Of a stretch of DNA of 64,000 bases, positions 44,311 through 55,993 are shown piece after piece (positions within the stretch are counted from its first letter, which is position 1; each line of letters opens with the position of its first letter). A program made the translations under genes and the position numbers. Below the pieces are notes generated by a model. The model was not told the origin of the DNA and ran no database searches. It saw only the letters and a program-made list of their open reading frames with translations. Location of the stretch: contig OZ022593.1 in assembly GCA_963669155.1 (NCBI GenBank), positions 14,004,473 to 14,068,472 on the forward strand. Reading direction: 5' to 3'. The DNA is from Arbacia lixula. Its lineage: Eukaryota; Echinodermata; Echinoidea; Arbacioida; Arbaciidae.

Positions 44311-47300
44311 CTGTAGGTTTATAAACAAAGAAAGAGAAAATTATGAGAATCAAAGACAAAAGAGACAAAGAACAATCCTGAAGCAGCATATATTCAAAAG
44401 ACAATAATATATGATAAAACAAAAAGAGCTTCTATTGTATTTGTAAAAACCTGTTGTTATAATCCAGATCAACTCCCATTCCCAGTGTGCCCTAATCCAT
44501 GTCTCCATCCCCCAGACTTCATATACACAATGAACACCTGCTTGACCACCAACACTGGAATTCCAATGTTTATCCAGGGACACTACTCTGGGACAAATAT
44601 TGTGCTGAGTTAGATAATTTGGTGAATAGAGAACACTCTTGATTTGTACTCAAAAGTGTGCGGATGTGTTTATTTCAGAAGCCCTTCTACATGTAGCGAG
44701 AAGTACATAAAAGCTTCCAAAGACAAACAATAAATATGACATGATCAAATTATGAGAAAATTCAAAGACATCAATACAATTTATAGATGGAAAATGTCAT
44801 CAATAAAAAAAGGAATAATTTTAGAGAAATAAAGAAACAAATCAAGCTCAAAAACATGAAAGGACTAGTGAAACTCATGCTTGAGTACTGTTGAAATCAG
44901 CATAACAATGAAATGGTTGTGAATTTTATAAAGATTTTGTGACTGATTTGACTCGCGATTGATATAAATCGTAGCACTGTGCATTATACCCTTTTCTCAC
45001 TTGGTTTTCTTAGCCCCGTACTAACCTTAGCCCCGTACTATCCTTAGCCCTGTACTATTTTTTGAAGCTTTTCACACTGGCATTTCTTAGCCCCGTACTA
45101 TTTCTTAAACCCGACTAGCTGTTCTCACTCGAAATCGTTAGCCCCAGACTTTCTTAACAGCTTATGAATAATTATGAGTGTACGTCTTGCACATCTTCTC
45201 TTTACCACTCCGCATCAAGGTCACTCGTCCGTCGGGCATTATCTGATTGGTCTCGGAGTTTCGGCCTTGAGAGCTGACACCGCATTTCCTTAGCCATGTT
45301 AGCCCCATACTATTTTTCGTTTCTGTTCTCACTTGCGCTCTTAGCCCCGGACTATTTGGCTTGGCCCTGCTTTTTTGCAGGGCCAAATAATCCCAGGGTG
45401 GTATTACAGAACGATAACTTAGGAGAAATCTTATCCTAAGTGGTATTCCAGAACGATCTCAACTTTTCTCCTAACTCCGCCATTAAGATATCTCCTAAGT
45501 TTCCTCCTATCTTTATGCAAATTTATGCAAATCATAAAGTTAGGAGGATTGGTATTCCAGAATGCGCGTAAGAGAGGATTTAGGAGAAAACTTCGGAGAA
45601 AACTTAGGAGAGCCTCCCCCTGTCTTAGCCATTGATAACACACGCAATAAAAAAGAGCAGCATTTATTTGCGCAAGTCCGCGTACATGATTGATGTGCAC
45701 GCACATAGTTGCGCGTCCACAAAGTTAGGATCAATCCTAGGGGGAGGGCCCGATGAGATGCTGTGATTGTGATTGGCTGTTCATAAATGAAACACTTCCC
45801 TCCATTGGCTAATTAATGCGGACTGGGTGGGGTCAAACCCTCCCTAATTTACATTCAGAGAGTCCTAAGAGGATGTTCTGTAATACCAATTTCTTGCTCT
45901 CCTAGGCACCTCCTAACTCGGGGACTTAGGAGAAAACTTAGGAGAAGACTTAGGATAACTTCTGTAATACCACCCCCAGATTATTGGTGGGGCTAGCCCA
46001 CTTTGGTAAAAACAAGTCAGAACAGATACAGGTCTAAGCTTAGCCCCGTACTATAGATGGGGCTAAGATGGGGCTAAGACCCCCCCCCCCCTACTATAGA
46101 TGTGGCTAAGACCCCCCCCCCCCCCCCCCCCCCCCCCCTCCTTTAGCCCCACCTATAGTATGGGGCTACGGAAATTTTTGCAAGTGAGAAAAAGCATATT
46201 AGATGCAGGGGATTGGGCTTGCAACTGATCCAGCCTAATCAGAACTCTTTATAAGATGGGACCACTGGTGTAACTTACCGCGACGTATGGGATGCCGTTG
46301 TTCTTCTCCTCTTTGTCTGCCCCGGCTCCCACCCACACGTAGCAGGCCTTGCCTGTGTCCAGGATGAACACGTCCTGTACACACAAAACAAAAAAAATAA
46401 GCCGTGTGAGGAAATACATTTGGACACTTATGATTCCTGGAGGGTGTTTCACCAAGCTGTTCGTAAGTTACTAACGACTTTACGAACGACTGGTAATCCC
46501 TTCTTGTGCTAATGCGATTCCACACTTTATTCATTGAGAATCTAATTTAGCACAAGAAGGGATCACCAGTCATTCGTAAAGTCGTTCGTAACTTATGAAC
46601 AGCTTGGTGAAACACCCTCCAGGAAGTATGTACAAGAGCTAATTAGAGTGAATGTTGTACATAAAGCCTGTTCAAAGAAGTTTAAAAAATGTGGTCTGTA
46701 TGGGTACAGGTTACCCTTATTACTCAATGAGAAATATTGTCCCAGGAAAATAACACATGGGGTTTATTAATTTTCATTGTTGAAATGTCAAAAGAATTGA
46801 CAGGCACAATCAATAATAGACAAGGGAACTTGCAGCTATCAAGTGATCTTATTTGAACCATCTAATTTGCGCTGAGGCTTCATTTCAGGGGCACATCGTA
46901 AAGTTTAATAATATTTGGTTGATGAATTGGGATTGCAAGGCAAATATTTGTTAAATTTAGAAGCAGTATAGCCAATATATTTTATGGCAAATCCTATTCA
47001 AATTGAGGTTTATTTCATTCTATACAATAGACATAAATAAAAAACAAAAGTGTTAGTACTACCACTACTGCTCATATTACAAATGCTATTACTTATCTAC
47101 TTGGTCACTGCATGTATGAACTGACCTGTGGATCCAGATCTGACCTCTTGATACCGCTTCCCTTGGAGATTTCTGAGAAGTCCAACACTCCAGAAGAATT
47201 TGACAGCCTGCAGTTAGAAAAAAAAGTATGAAAAATTATGAATTATGGCGTCCGTCTTGTGACAACAATTCTACTACATATGTTCTTGAAAAGTGCTCTG

Positions 47301-50300
47301 GACCAAGTTGATGTAGATTTTTAATTATTGTGATTTAAAATGAATTGAATGTAAAAAGGAATAAACAATTAAAATGTGCATTGCAGCTGCTGTCATGGTT
47401 ATTTTCATCAATTGTAAATTACAAACATTTAGTGATAAGAAGAAGAACTGGATGGAATGATCGATTGTGTGATAGATAATTCAGTGGTACAAACTGATCA
47501 GTCGTACAATCGATCTCAATCGTTTATCCTATCACAAACAACTTATCATAGATATCGATCATAACTTGCAATTGATATTGATCGTAGCCCTTGTGGATCT
47601 ATTGTGACTAATACAATTGATTGCAAAATCATGAATAGGCTTGGACTTGCAATAGATAGCAGTCACGGTTTTGTGACATGGGAGATGCAAGAGATAGCAA
47701 TTTCGCAAAGTTGCCATCTATTGCAACTCACTCTTTGTGATACAAGGCCCTCACCCTGTTGAATAGCCATTTATGGTAACTTTGCTACAAATGGCAATAT
47801 CTATGGAAACCTTGAACTTGATTGGTGGTTGAGTGATTTTACCACGATAGTTACCATTAATAGCAAGTTTTATGAATGGGGCTGTGGGCTTTGTTGCATA
47901 TGTTTTCAATTATTGTAACTTACCATCAATGGCAACCACCATGGCAACGGGTGGAATAATGATAGCTCATTGGTTGTTGCCATGGTAGTTACCATTGCTG
48001 GGAAGTTACAATACTAAGAAACCTATATGCGACATTGCCCTAGTCATAAAACGAGTTGAGGAATCCACAGAGAGCTTACCTGAAGAGCACGGGCTCAAAG
48101 CCGTTGGAGTCGTCCTCTCCCTGCTCCTCATCCTCGCCGTCGGCCTCGTCCTGGTCAAAGATATCCCAGAATTCATGGCTGGCACTCATGTCCTCCTCAT
48201 CCAGGCGCTCCTTCTCTGCTAGAGGGCGCTTCGAGCACAGCTTCTGGAACTCTTGGACAGACTGGGGTGGAGAAGAGATAAGAGTATAGAAGTAAACCCT
48301 GAATCATTGCTCATGGTTAGATGTTTGAGCTTTGTGAACCCTGGATATATCCCGCCCCCCTACCCCACACATACACCAGTCCTGTATACACCTGTGGTAT
48401 TTTGTAATAATTAGTCAGCTCTGTGCTGATAAATTACAAAATTTCAAGTTACAAAGCATGTTCAATAAAACTAAACCATTTGTTTGAATCAATCAATCAA
48501 CTGACCAAAGTCTGATTCTTCACCACACCATACTTAACTAGAATAAACAATTGTAACTCTTTTCTTTACATGTGACTTTACCCACAAGTAATACACACAA
48601 TTCCCATAGAGCAACAGTTTATCTGGCATACAAAGGGTTAATGAATGAATGAATAAATGAATAAATTGGCAATGGTCTAATTCTTTGCTGTTTACCTTGA
48701 ACTTCTCTTCATGTTTGCTGTCCTTTCCAGTCCACATGTACAGTTTCTTGCCTCCATCCAGGATGTAGACATCGTCGGACTTCAGATTCGACTTCCGGAT
48801 GGGCACCTGTGGCATCATGGGAAGGGGTTAAACACAAATCAATTGTTACTACCACGAACATCTAAAAGTAAGGGATTGTTGTCTTAAATATTGCGGGATA
48901 TGTAATCATAACTGAAACATTCTCATTCTATTTGAGAATCATGTGAAGGAATCGGCTAAAAATTGTTTAAGTCTTTGAAATCAAATGAGACCCGGCATCC
49001 TGTTCAATGGAAGAACACCTCATCTTTTAACTGTTGCCATGGTAATTTCCATCAAAAGGAAGTGACAGTCATTGCAAATCTAAATGATACATGACCCCAT
49101 GTCTTCATTACAAATTGAAAAGGAAAAACACATGACAAATATCTGATCTATGAAATTTGGAAGCAGGGGTGTATTCTAAAGGTCTAGTGGTGAATTTGTT
49201 TTGAAATACTGTAAACATATATTTTGTGGGGTTGTTAATTTCGCAGATTTCGCGAGTCTTGTCTATTCGCAAATTTAGCAACACATGAAATTATGACATG
49301 ACATGCTCAAGCACATGTACTACTAGTACTAGTACTCCACGATCACTAATTGAACCACTCGCAAAATTGTCAGGAAGTCCATATCCGCGGAAAAAAAGAC
49401 TTGCAAAATATATGGCTTATACAGTTGAAGCTTAAACATCAGTACACCGAGATATACAATATATATATTCACCTCTTCCATGTCGAGACGTGCCTTCTTG
49501 CCCTTGCCCTCCATGTGACAGTGTAAGAGTCTTGGCTTGTACTCCTCTGGTTTGACATGTCTGAAACCACTGTCCGCTCCTCCTGCCATGTACCTAGTGA
49601 GGACCAACAACAAAATAATAAATTGATGATAATAATGATATAATAGTATAATAGTCTCTATATGTGCTCCTTTGGTTGAGCATATCTGAAGCCACTGTCT
49701 ACTCCTCCTCTCATGTACCTACGAAGGATCAACATCGAATCATTTTTTTTAATTATAATATTGATACAACAGTGTGATAGTGTCGATTTGTACTCCACTG
49801 ATTTGATGTATCTACTACTGCAGATGATAATAAATAAACATGATGCTCTTGAACTAGATATACTGAGGCAATAAGGAAGACATTAAAGACATTTCTTGTG
49901 ATATTAGCCCAGGGTGGTATCCAAAGCTCCTTACTTATTGCACTAAGGAAGACATTTAAGACATTTCTTGGGATATTATCCCAGGGTGGTATCCAAAGCT
50001 CCTTACTTATACTGTCCCTGAATGCAATAAGACACACAAATATGGCAATCTATGCAAATGAGCAAATTAGGATATTCAGTATTGCAGAATACAAAATGTG
50101 AGAGAAACATAGTTAGTTTTTTTTATACCACAGGCAAACAATTGATAATCCTCTGTATCAATTCATGCAAACGGTTGCAAACATCGATGATGTGTATGCA
50201 TAGATGTGCAGAATCACAAACTTGGGAGGAAACTTCTCAATGGTGATTGACCCTTCATAAATAAAAGCTCCTACTAATGGCTAGGAAATATTCTGGGATA

Positions 50301-53300
50301 TTATCCCAGATGACTGTAGATTTACACAATGCTCTTGAAGTAGCTCTTGGACTAAGGAAGAGATCCACAACAGACTCTGGGCTCCCAGGTCCCAAATGGA
50401 CACAATGCTTGCGACATACATGTAGCTATATTGGACTGAGGAAGGCATTTAGGCCAGACTCTAGGCTAATCACCCGGATGACTGTAGACTTACACAATGC
50501 TCTTGAAGTAGCTCTTGAAGAGCTCCGACTCGTTGCCCTGGACCTCTCTGTGCTGGACTGGCTTGTCATCTAGGTAAGTGTCCAGCTCCACTGTCTTGTA
50601 GGCTGCTGTCCCGTACTCATCCTGAAGAGAATGGAATAAATCATTTTCATTGCGTATGTAAATGTTATGCACTCTGCTTAGAAGCAATATATTATGAATG
50701 GTAACCCCAAAGCTTGTCCGATGTTTGACCAGCAACGACCAATAGATTCAGAGTGCCATTCTACCCATTCAAATTGAATTATTAGATACAGATACTAGAT
50801 ACTAATTACAAAGTGACACATAGCAAACATATCAAGAAAGGCACATATTTTGAACAGAGGTTTGACAAAAACAGTATACATACCCCGACCTAACTCTATA
50901 GGATGCCAAATAAATAAACATGAAACATCATTATTGATTCAATATAATTGATTTTGTGCTCAAAGTTGCGATGGTATATTAAGCTTGTCTGTGTAATAAT
51001 TACAGCAAATAATTGAAATCCCACTGTTGTACTTCTGTGATGAAAATCAATGATTTTATGACAGCACTAGATGATTTATTTTGCACCCTATGAAGTAAAT
51101 CTACTTTCAGCACACAGTCTTAATTAAATCGCCATTGTAAATATAGGTCATAGTGTATTGTTATACAATCCCATCACAACACAATAAAGTGAAGTCCAGT
51201 ACATAACTGCTGTATTCTGCCTTTCTTACCCATTGCCAAACTGATAGGTATGAAATCAAATAATGCCTTAAATCATTAAGAAACTACAGCAATTCGACTG
51301 CCACGCAGTCGATAAATATGCCTCCGCCTCTTTGCTAGCTCTAGTTAGATTCATTCTCAGATTACCTGTATCTGTATGTTTGGTGGGCAATATTATTGAA
51401 TTCCTATGTGTAACAAAAATCTCATATTCTGTTTTTCCATGTTTAGCCAAGTTTGGCAATGTTCATTGACTTTTGACCTCTTGCTTCTTTGACTTCCAAT
51501 CTAACCAGTGTGTCTAAATCCATCCTTGTATCAAGTTTGTTTAAAATTAGCAAATTTTGGCAAAGTTCATTGAACTTTGAGCTCTGAACTTTCAGGGATT
51601 TTATCAAATATGCCATCAGTATATCTCCATGAAGTGATTTATCTCTGTACCATGTTTGGTTGGAATTTCATAGTTCGATTTGGATTCATTGTGAAAAATA
51701 TTGATTTGGGGCAATTTTTAGACTACAATTGTTTGGTATATTAGGGATAAAGTTAAGTAGTTCCTGTGTGCTACATACCTGAGTTGAGTGCTTTCCTATC
51801 CAGAAATGGACATCATATTCCAGCTCTTCACTATCATCTTCTGTCTGTAACCATGAAAATGAAGAAGACAAGAGAAAGACAAATTCATAACAACTTTCCT
51901 CCAGAATAAAAAATGTTTTGCATTATATATTCTGTTGATTATCAAATAGTCTACTGCATCTTTATCGGTAATTTCATACAACATAATTTTTCAAGTAGCT
52001 GTGTGGGTTACATATCGCCTAATGACAAACATTTCTTTCCCACTGAAAGGCTCTGAATCGGTTAAAGTGATACAAAGGAGGTAGAGAAAGTGTGTGTGTG
52101 TGGGGGGGGGGGGGAAGATATATAAAGAGAAAGAGAGGAGGGGGTGGCTGAGAATAATAGTTTGGAGATACATAAGGACAGAAAACAAGATATAGGGCGA
52201 GACCGAAAGCTGATAATAGGGACCTTTCGATTTGGACGTGATGCCAGCCGTCACCGTGAATGACGTCACTTTTGCACACCGCGCATGCGTCAACGTTGAC
52301 CCCTCGGCTCAACACCCAATTTGAGAACGCGTTCACCCAGGTTTATCACCCTCACAAATATCAATTTATAATTTCACCCTGGTCGTGCTATGATTTACAT
52401 GAACATCAGAAAGGATCACCTGCAAATCCAACTCAAACCATATTACATAATGAAAAACAACACTGCAGTAGTTTTACTGGTATACCTCCAGGAAAGGTGG
52501 TCACCGGTGAAATAATAAATCAGGCAGTGTGTCAGGCTCCAAAAGAAGTCGTGCACCAGCACTGAACCACAAGAGGAACCAGTGTCATACTTATTGTCTT
52601 GACTGTACTTTGTTAAGATGCATGGCAAGGTTGAAATGATCTCTGGAACTATGTTCTTTTCCACCACCTACCCAATTGTCCTCTGGTGAATACTCTACTT
52701 CTTAGTCAATGTCAAAACACAAAGTGTGACTCCTGTGAGTCATTAGTATAGAGCATGACATATTGAAATCTCATCCAAGTACTTTAAAGCTTCCACAATT
52801 GTCTGACATACCATCGAGTTGGTGTGGTCCACTAACGTATGAATAAATATGGTAGATGTGTTCTACTCATATATGATCAACTATAGTATATGGTCAAGTC
52901 ACATATGATCAGCTATAGTATATGGTCTTGTCACATACAATCAATTATAGTACATAGTATTATAGTATATGTGGTCTGTACAATCAACTAGCTGTCTTTA
53001 CAATGAACTATAAGATGTGTGGTCTTTATGATCAACTATAGTATTTGTGCTCTATATGATCAATTAAAGTATGTGTGGTCAATATGATTAACTATAGTAT
53101 GTGTGGTCTATATCATCAACTATAGTATGTGGGGTCTACTCACATAGGTGTTGAGGATGATGTAGGAGTCCCCTTCGTAGAAGCTGCCATACTCCTCCTT
53201 GTTCCAGTGCTCAATCTTGAACTTGACCACCCTCCAGATCTGTAGGCCCGTGGCCTGGCCACACCCCCTCCAAGCAGGCTCTGACTCAGCAGACTCCTTC

Positions 53301-53488
53301 TTCACCTGAGCACCAAAGATATTTGGATAAAATAATTGATGGTATATAAAACATACATGATGCTCAAGGCACAGCTTTATATACCAGACGTAATTCTAAT
53401 TCTACTTATACAATTGCTACTATTACTACTACTATTCCTACTACTATTACTTCTACTATTACTTCTACTATTACTACTATTACTACTT

Positions 53489-53546
<58 letters not shown>

Positions 53547-53576
53547 CACTACTAGTACTACTACTACCACTACTAG

Positions 53577-53633
<57 letters not shown>

Positions 53634-55955
53634 AACTATTACTACTTCTACTACTACTACTACTACTATTACTACTACTACTACTGCTACTACCACTATT
53701 CCTACTACCACTATTACAACTACTTCTACTGCTACTGCTAGTACTACCACTACTGTTGCTACTACAACTCTTTAGCTATTACTCCTTATTCACCTGAGTA
53801 TGGAAGATGTTTGAATGAAATAAGTACAGGTGTTACATTTTGAGCTTGAGCATTCTGGTTCTAAACAACATCCCTCAACGAGAGAAATTTACTGTTCCAA
53901 CTTTGTCTAGCGAGCTAGTGTCGGGTACCCGCATGGAGAGTCCCTGCTGTGATCACCTCTGTTTGCTCTACCAACATATCTTGGAACCAGTTGTCTTGAC
54001 ACTATGCTCAAATGACGTCATACTTCGTACTATATTACATATCCTCCTGTTCAAGGCACCTGCATTATCATCTCGGTCACTGGTATCACTTTCAGGCCCC
54101 ATGCAGTCACTCAAACTAACAAAAGCTTTGATAAATATAATTTAAATAATTAACCCTTGAGTTACCATGGTTTTTCCTCGTACTAAACAATAGGTTGCAT
54201 CATACTTCAGTGTCAAAACATGAGGATCATGTGGCCATCTACCCTATGAAATTCAACGACTATAAAGTTCAAGTTTCCTTCATCTGAACTGGGTTGATTG
54301 ACATGTTTATGTGACTATGAAGGGTTTTTTTGCTGGTAGAAAATGTATTTCTCCCATGAATACACAAAAAATGTGCCACTCCTATCAGTGCTTTGTATTC
54401 TTTGTATAGTCTTTACATATATTTAGCGCTCTGTACATACGTTTTAAAGGTGTGAAATCAAACTACAACCACAGTATCATATAAACAAATCAAGTAATTT
54501 TAATGATATAATACAATTATCAGTAACATACTGACAAATATATGACAAGATCAGAATGAACACTAAAATAAACTTCACTTACTTAAAATAGTTTTTATCT
54601 GATCTGATTTTTATCTGATTTACTATGGAGATTATTCATTTGTGGTGTCAAAATCTCAACAGAAAGTACAAACTGTATCGTTTCTTTGGTGAAATGGTTG
54701 CTGTAATTTCAAGGCCTCCGCACTGTTTTACTGTGTCTGGAATATGACCTTGTCTCATTATATTGCCATATCAGAAATGGATTTTCCATGCATAATTTCA
54801 TTGATGTCAGTCCGCACCGCACACGTTGCAAGTGTGGCATTAGGCTGGCTTCCAGCCTGCTGGCCATTTCTAATCCCAACTAAACACAACAAAAAAAGTA
54901 AGTCCCCCCTAAGCAACATAGCATCAATTTTTATCAAAGAGGTTTTGGGCAAAATTATTTATTGGCTAACTTCTGTGTGAAAATCACATTAATCCAATGA
55001 GTCATGCATGAGTGGGCAAATTTTAAAGGCAAAAATATCACTTTTCAAAAGTCACAAGGGTAATTTTGGGATACTGTCATATGAATTTTTGATGAATTAC
55101 ACTCTGGTGCATAACTGTCTTTTCAATGTTTCTCATCCATGTCTTCATGCACTAACACCTATCCCGACACTTAACCCATTGTTCTGGTTGAGTGAGCACC
55201 GTTTAACAAATACTCCTCTCTCTTGAGTTTGAAACTCTTAAAAACCCTTTACTTAGGTGAAAAAATAATATATATAAAATAAATATTTTGACAAAGGTGT
55301 AACATGACCTGTTATGTAAACAAAAGGAGTCATTTTCGTGTCATGGTTGAGTGAATACACTTTAAAAATTGCACAAGAAATGCCAATTGTATTGTTAAAA
55401 CGGCATGAACAATTACCCTTGTGACTTTTGAAAAGTGACATTTTTGCCTTTAAAATTTTCCCACTTATGCATGACTAATTGAATTAATGTGATTTTCACA
55501 CACAAGTTAGTCAATCAGTTAAGGAATTATACTGCTAAATTATTTTGCCCAAAACCTCTTCGCTAAAAAGTTATGCTATTTTGCTAATGGGGGGGGGGGG
55601 ACTTACTTTTTTTGTTGTGTTCATTTAAAAGAAAAATGGGATTACTGCAGTAGTCTTATCATTCTTTCCTTTTTCTCTGGCAAGATTAAATAAAGAGTAG
55701 AAAGGATGAGTGACTGATCTTGGTAATTTGGTAGTTTATTTTGAATCTTGTGAATACTTGGCCCCCCTTTTTTTTCTTCTAATATACAGTTTGGGCCTAT
55801 CAATGTCCAACGGGCTAGAGCACGATACATGCTTTGAAAATGAGAGTGTAATTGCAATGCGAAAGAGTCAATTAGTATCTGACCTGTTTTTCTGTGTCGG
55901 ACCCAAAGAGGGCTAGATTGGAATCCTGCCAGTCGTATGTCTTGGCTTTCTGCAT
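44218..55955 (-). CDS. Three-domain gelsolin/severin-like actin-severing protein (370 aa, complete)
   Basis: Proteins of this group bind, cap and cut actin filaments in the cytoplasm under calcium control. Ten coding exons (55884-55955, 53144-53305, 51779-51844, 50494-50621, 49473-49593, 48696-48806, 48080-48261, 47126-47207, 46279-46374 and 44218-44310) give exactly 371 codons including the TAG. The protein begins [20 protein letters not shown]. Domain G1 (about 40-135) has [32 protein letters not shown] and [19 protein letters not shown]2 (about 145-235) has [19 protein letters not shown] and [21 protein letters not shown]3 (about 275-370) has [20 protein letters not shown]. The length matches severin, fragmin and invertebrate gelsolin-like proteins and is half of vertebrate gelsolin. 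There is no signal peptide, so it is cytoplasmic. An acidic linker (residues 256-271) separates G2 from G3. Confidence 0.95.
44985..46200. mobile_element. TATRCYYTTTTCTCACTTG inverted-repeat element carrying a nested element
   Basis: Ends are TATACCCTTTTCTCACTTG and CAAGTGAGAAAAAGCATA. The interior has many TTAGCCCCGTACTA words on the left and their complements TAGTATGGGGCTA on the right. C runs of 11 to 30 bases lie at about 46080-46138. A second element (45395-45977) sits inside. It fills most of intron 9 of the gelsolin-like gene. Confidence 0.75.
45395..45977. mobile_element. GGGTGGTATTACAGAA foldback element (nested)
   Basis: Ends GGGTGGTATTACAGAACGAT and the complement of GGGGGTGGTATTACAGAAGT. 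Inner arms contain repeated TTAGGAGAAAACTTAGGAGA words in both orientations. It lies inside the host element at 44985-46200, near the centre of the host's own hairpin. Confidence 0.75.
46279..46374 (-). CDS. Gelsolin-like exon 9
   Basis: Thirty-two codons, [20 protein letters not shown] through NNGIPYVA, the central strand and helix of G3. Confidence 0.95.
46437..46623. mobile_element. GGTGTTTCACCAAGCTG foldback element, copy d
   Basis: Near-perfect two-arm copy, starting CCTGGAGGGTGTTTCACC and ending in its complement, only about 60 bp upstream of the exon 9 acceptor of the gelsolin-like gene. Confidence 0.88.
47126..47207 (-). CDS. Gelsolin-like exon 8
   Basis: Completes the split Arg codon, then [18 protein letters not shown] and IKRSDLDPQ, the start of G3. 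Confidence 0.93.
47208..48079 (-). other. Gelsolin-like intron 7
   Basis: Contains a zone (about 47440-48010) dense in repeated GATCG, ATTGCAA and TTGCCATGG-type words in both orientations, including GTTGCCATGGTAGTTACC near 47978. It is probably an old foldback element; no exon is seen. Confidence 0.45.
48080..48261 (-). CDS. Gelsolin-like exon 7 with acidic linker
   Basis: Encodes [20 protein letters not shown], then [18 protein letters not shown] and FEPVLF, ending in two bases of an Arg codon. The linker holds 11 acidic residues in 16 positions. Confidence 0.93.
48696..48806 (-). CDS. Gelsolin-like exon 6
   Basis: Thirty-seven codons of G2, from [19 protein letters not shown] to DSKHEEKFK. 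The donor is gtaaac. Confidence 0.95.
49473..49593 (-). CDS. Gelsolin-like exon 5
   Basis: Completes the split Val codon, then encodes [18 protein letters not shown] and [19 protein letters not shown], the basic stretch at the start of G2 that in gelsolins contributes to filament and phosphoinositide binding. A damaged copy of its start lies at 49661-49718. Confidence 0.95.
49661..49820 (-). pseudogene. Partial duplicate of gelsolin-like exon 5 start
   Basis: At 49661-49718 the minus strand reads a tag acceptor and then GTACATGAGAGGAGGAGTAG, translating to [18 protein letters not shown] before a stop. It matches exon 5 ([18 protein letters not shown]) 125 bp away. A weaker third trace occurs at about 49785-49820. 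The copies lack the rest of the exon and a donor. Confidence 0.75.
49873..50012. repeat. Two-unit tandem repeat, 72-bp period
   Basis: AAGGAAGACATT, AAGACATTTCTTG, CCCAGGGTGGTATCCAAAGC and TCCTTACTTAT recur once in order. Confidence 0.85.
50309..50352 (-). pseudogene. Partial duplicate of gelsolin-like exon 4 end
   Basis: Copy of the last about 27 bases of exon 4 (ending AGCTACTTCAAGAGCATTGT) with its donor changed from gtaagt to gtaaat, 168 bp below the real one. Surrounding intron sequence is duplicated too. Confidence 0.75.
50494..50621 (-). CDS. Gelsolin-like exon 4
   Basis: Encodes [19 protein letters not shown] through [10 protein letters not shown] and the first two bases of a Val codon; the donor is GT|gtaagt. 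A partial copy of its 3' edge lies at 50309-50352. Confidence 0.95.
50846..51130. mobile_element. GAACAGAGGTTTAATGCA element, copy 2
   Basis: Shares the left end GAACAGAGGTTTGAC and the inner blocks of copy 1 in the same order. Located in intron 3 of the gelsolin-like gene. Confidence 0.7.
51779..51844 (-). CDS. Gelsolin-like exon 3
   Basis: Twenty-two codons, [20 protein letters not shown] then TQ, phase 0 at both ends. Confidence 0.95.
52850..53140. repeat. Minisatellite abutting exon 2 donor
   Basis: About nine imperfect units of roughly 30 bp, GATCAACTATAGTATGTGTG followed by GTCTATAT, run up to the 5' splice site of gelsolin-like exon 2. The terminal unit (GGGGTCTACTCAC) contains the donor itself. 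Confidence 0.8.
53144..53305 (-). CDS. Gelsolin-like exon 2
   Basis: Fifty-four codons of G1, from [17 protein letters not shown] through [15 protein letters not shown] to [10 protein letters not shown]. The gtgagt donor is immediately followed by a minisatellite. Confidence 0.95.
53415..53765. repeat. TAC trinucleotide array
   Basis: More than 110 TAC-like units with frequent ATT, TTC and GCT variants; leucine-rich and valine-rich frames across it are artefacts. It lies about 110 bp upstream of the exon 2 acceptor. Confidence 0.95.
54882..55621. mobile_element. AACACAACAAAAAAAGTAAG palindromic element
   Basis: About 740 bp in intron 1. Left arm: AACACAACAAAAAAAGTAAG, then CATTAATCCAATGAGTCATG-like and TTTTCAAAAGTCACAAGGGT blocks; the right arm is the complement in reverse order. 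Arms are about 250 bp with indels. Confidence 0.8.
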
Positions 55956-55993
55956 CTTGCTTTGTGGCTCTTGGTGGTGTTAGAAATGAAGAC
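55884..55993 (-). CDS. Gelsolin-like exon 1 (5' UTR end plus 24 codons)
   Basis: A ttgctgcag acceptor above 55993 shows that at least one noncoding exon lies further upstream. Coding starts at ATG 55955 and ends [18 protein letters not shown] at a gtcaga donor. The [11 protein letters not shown] start is typical of the invertebrate family. Confidence 0.92.

Noticed and set aside
45431..45734. Minus-strand frames of 64 and 91 residues
   Set aside because: They fall within the nested foldback element and consist of its repeated TTAGGAGAAA words.
47978..49050. X-box-like words GTTGCCATGGTAGTTACC and GTTGCCATGGTAAT
   Set aside because: Imperfect matches in a zone full of similar TTGCCATGG words; more likely repeat sequence than RFX sites.
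53336..53797. 153-residue leucine-rich frame and valine-rich antisense frame
   Set aside because: Products of the TAC trinucleotide array.
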